Assembly (NCBI GenBank): GCA_038143435.1
Contig: JAYQLX010000006.1
Coordinates: forward strand, 147,344 to 211,343
DNA: 64,000 bases
Direction: 5' to 3'
Source of the DNA: UBA8337 sp038143435
GTDB lineage: Bacteria; Pseudomonadota; Alphaproteobacteria; RS24
Positions 63,997-64,000 of this stretch are shown here, piece after piece (the stretch's first letter is position 1; every line of letters starts with the position of its first letter). A program made the translations under genes and the position numbers. The notes below the pieces were generated by a model. The model worked only from the letters and a program-made list of their open reading frames with translations, was not told the origin of the DNA and made no database searches.

Positions 63997-64000
63997 TAAA

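Noticed and set aside
1..64000. CRISPR arrays, transposases, integrases, tRNA or rRNA genes
   Set aside because: No regularly spaced repeats, no recombinase motifs and no cloverleaf-sized gap with tRNA features were seen; intergenic gaps are nearly all under 250 bases.

Overview
The window is a gene-dense stretch of an alphaproteobacterial chromosome. Three things point there. The housekeeping order is fabG/fabD, rpsF-rpsR-DUF2232-rplI-dnaB-alr, mlaEF-radA-cvpA-purF. DnaB carries the insert after Walker A that is usual in that class. The yfgM-bamB-der block is of proteobacterial type. Frequent P450s, GSTs, SDRs, acyl-CoA ligases and a Liv-type ABC importer suggest an aerobic, probably aquatic heterotroph. 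A SAR116-, Parvibaculum- or Rhodospirillales-like lineage is a guess; the sequence alone does not settle it. No tRNA, rRNA, insertion sequence, integrase or CRISPR array was seen.

Layout. 1-12.2 kb: core genes (fatty acid synthesis, ribosomal proteins, replicative helicase, alanine racemase, Mla lipid-transport subunits, RadA, CvpA, PurF, one SDR). 12.2-16.9 kb, minus strand: small Zn-ribbon protein, der, bamB, yfgM, panB. 17-20 kb, minus strand: broken SDR, SMR pump, DM13 protein, phosphatase-like protein, small membrane proteins. 20-26.7 kb, minus strand: guaB-rsmB-TPR-guaA, rlmE, ppx/gppA. 26.9-31.6 kb, plus strand: PhyH dioxygenase, metY, a 68-residue membrane protein coupled to a desaturase, a CYP153-like P450. 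31.6-42 kb: a carbohydrate island with a Gfo/Idh-aldo/keto reductase fusion, a GH3 glucosidase on the opposite strand, and a tight six-gene plus-strand operon (melA-like GH4, membrane di-iron hydroxylase, Gfo/Idh, aldo/keto reductase, SsuD/SmoC-like flavin monooxygenase, mak-like hexokinase). 42-54.3 kb: mixed minus-strand accessory genes (FATP-type acyl-CoA ligase, GSTs, AlkB, amino-acid oxidase, SDR, LolA-like, amidase, ALDH, MFS). 54.5-56.8 kb: P450, SDR and a cut-off thioesterase. 56.9-63.4 kb, minus strand: complete livHMGF-ligase-binding protein operon, with a regulator at the window edge.

The most interesting system is the 36.0-42.0 kb operon. The neighbouring SsuD/SmoC-like monooxygenase, aldo/keto reductase and hexose kinase, downstream of an NAD-dependent glycosidase, could release a sugar (possibly a sulfosugar), oxidise or desulfonate it, reduce the product and phosphorylate it. 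This would resemble the known sulfo-SMO route for sulfoquinovose but with a different gene set. The function is inferred.

A second theme is data quality. At least eleven one-base frameshifts, mostly in short homopolymers, break seven genes including the essential dnaB, and two further genes carry in-frame TAA codons. Sequencing indels are the simplest explanation for most, so broken genes are given over their full span with the break marked.
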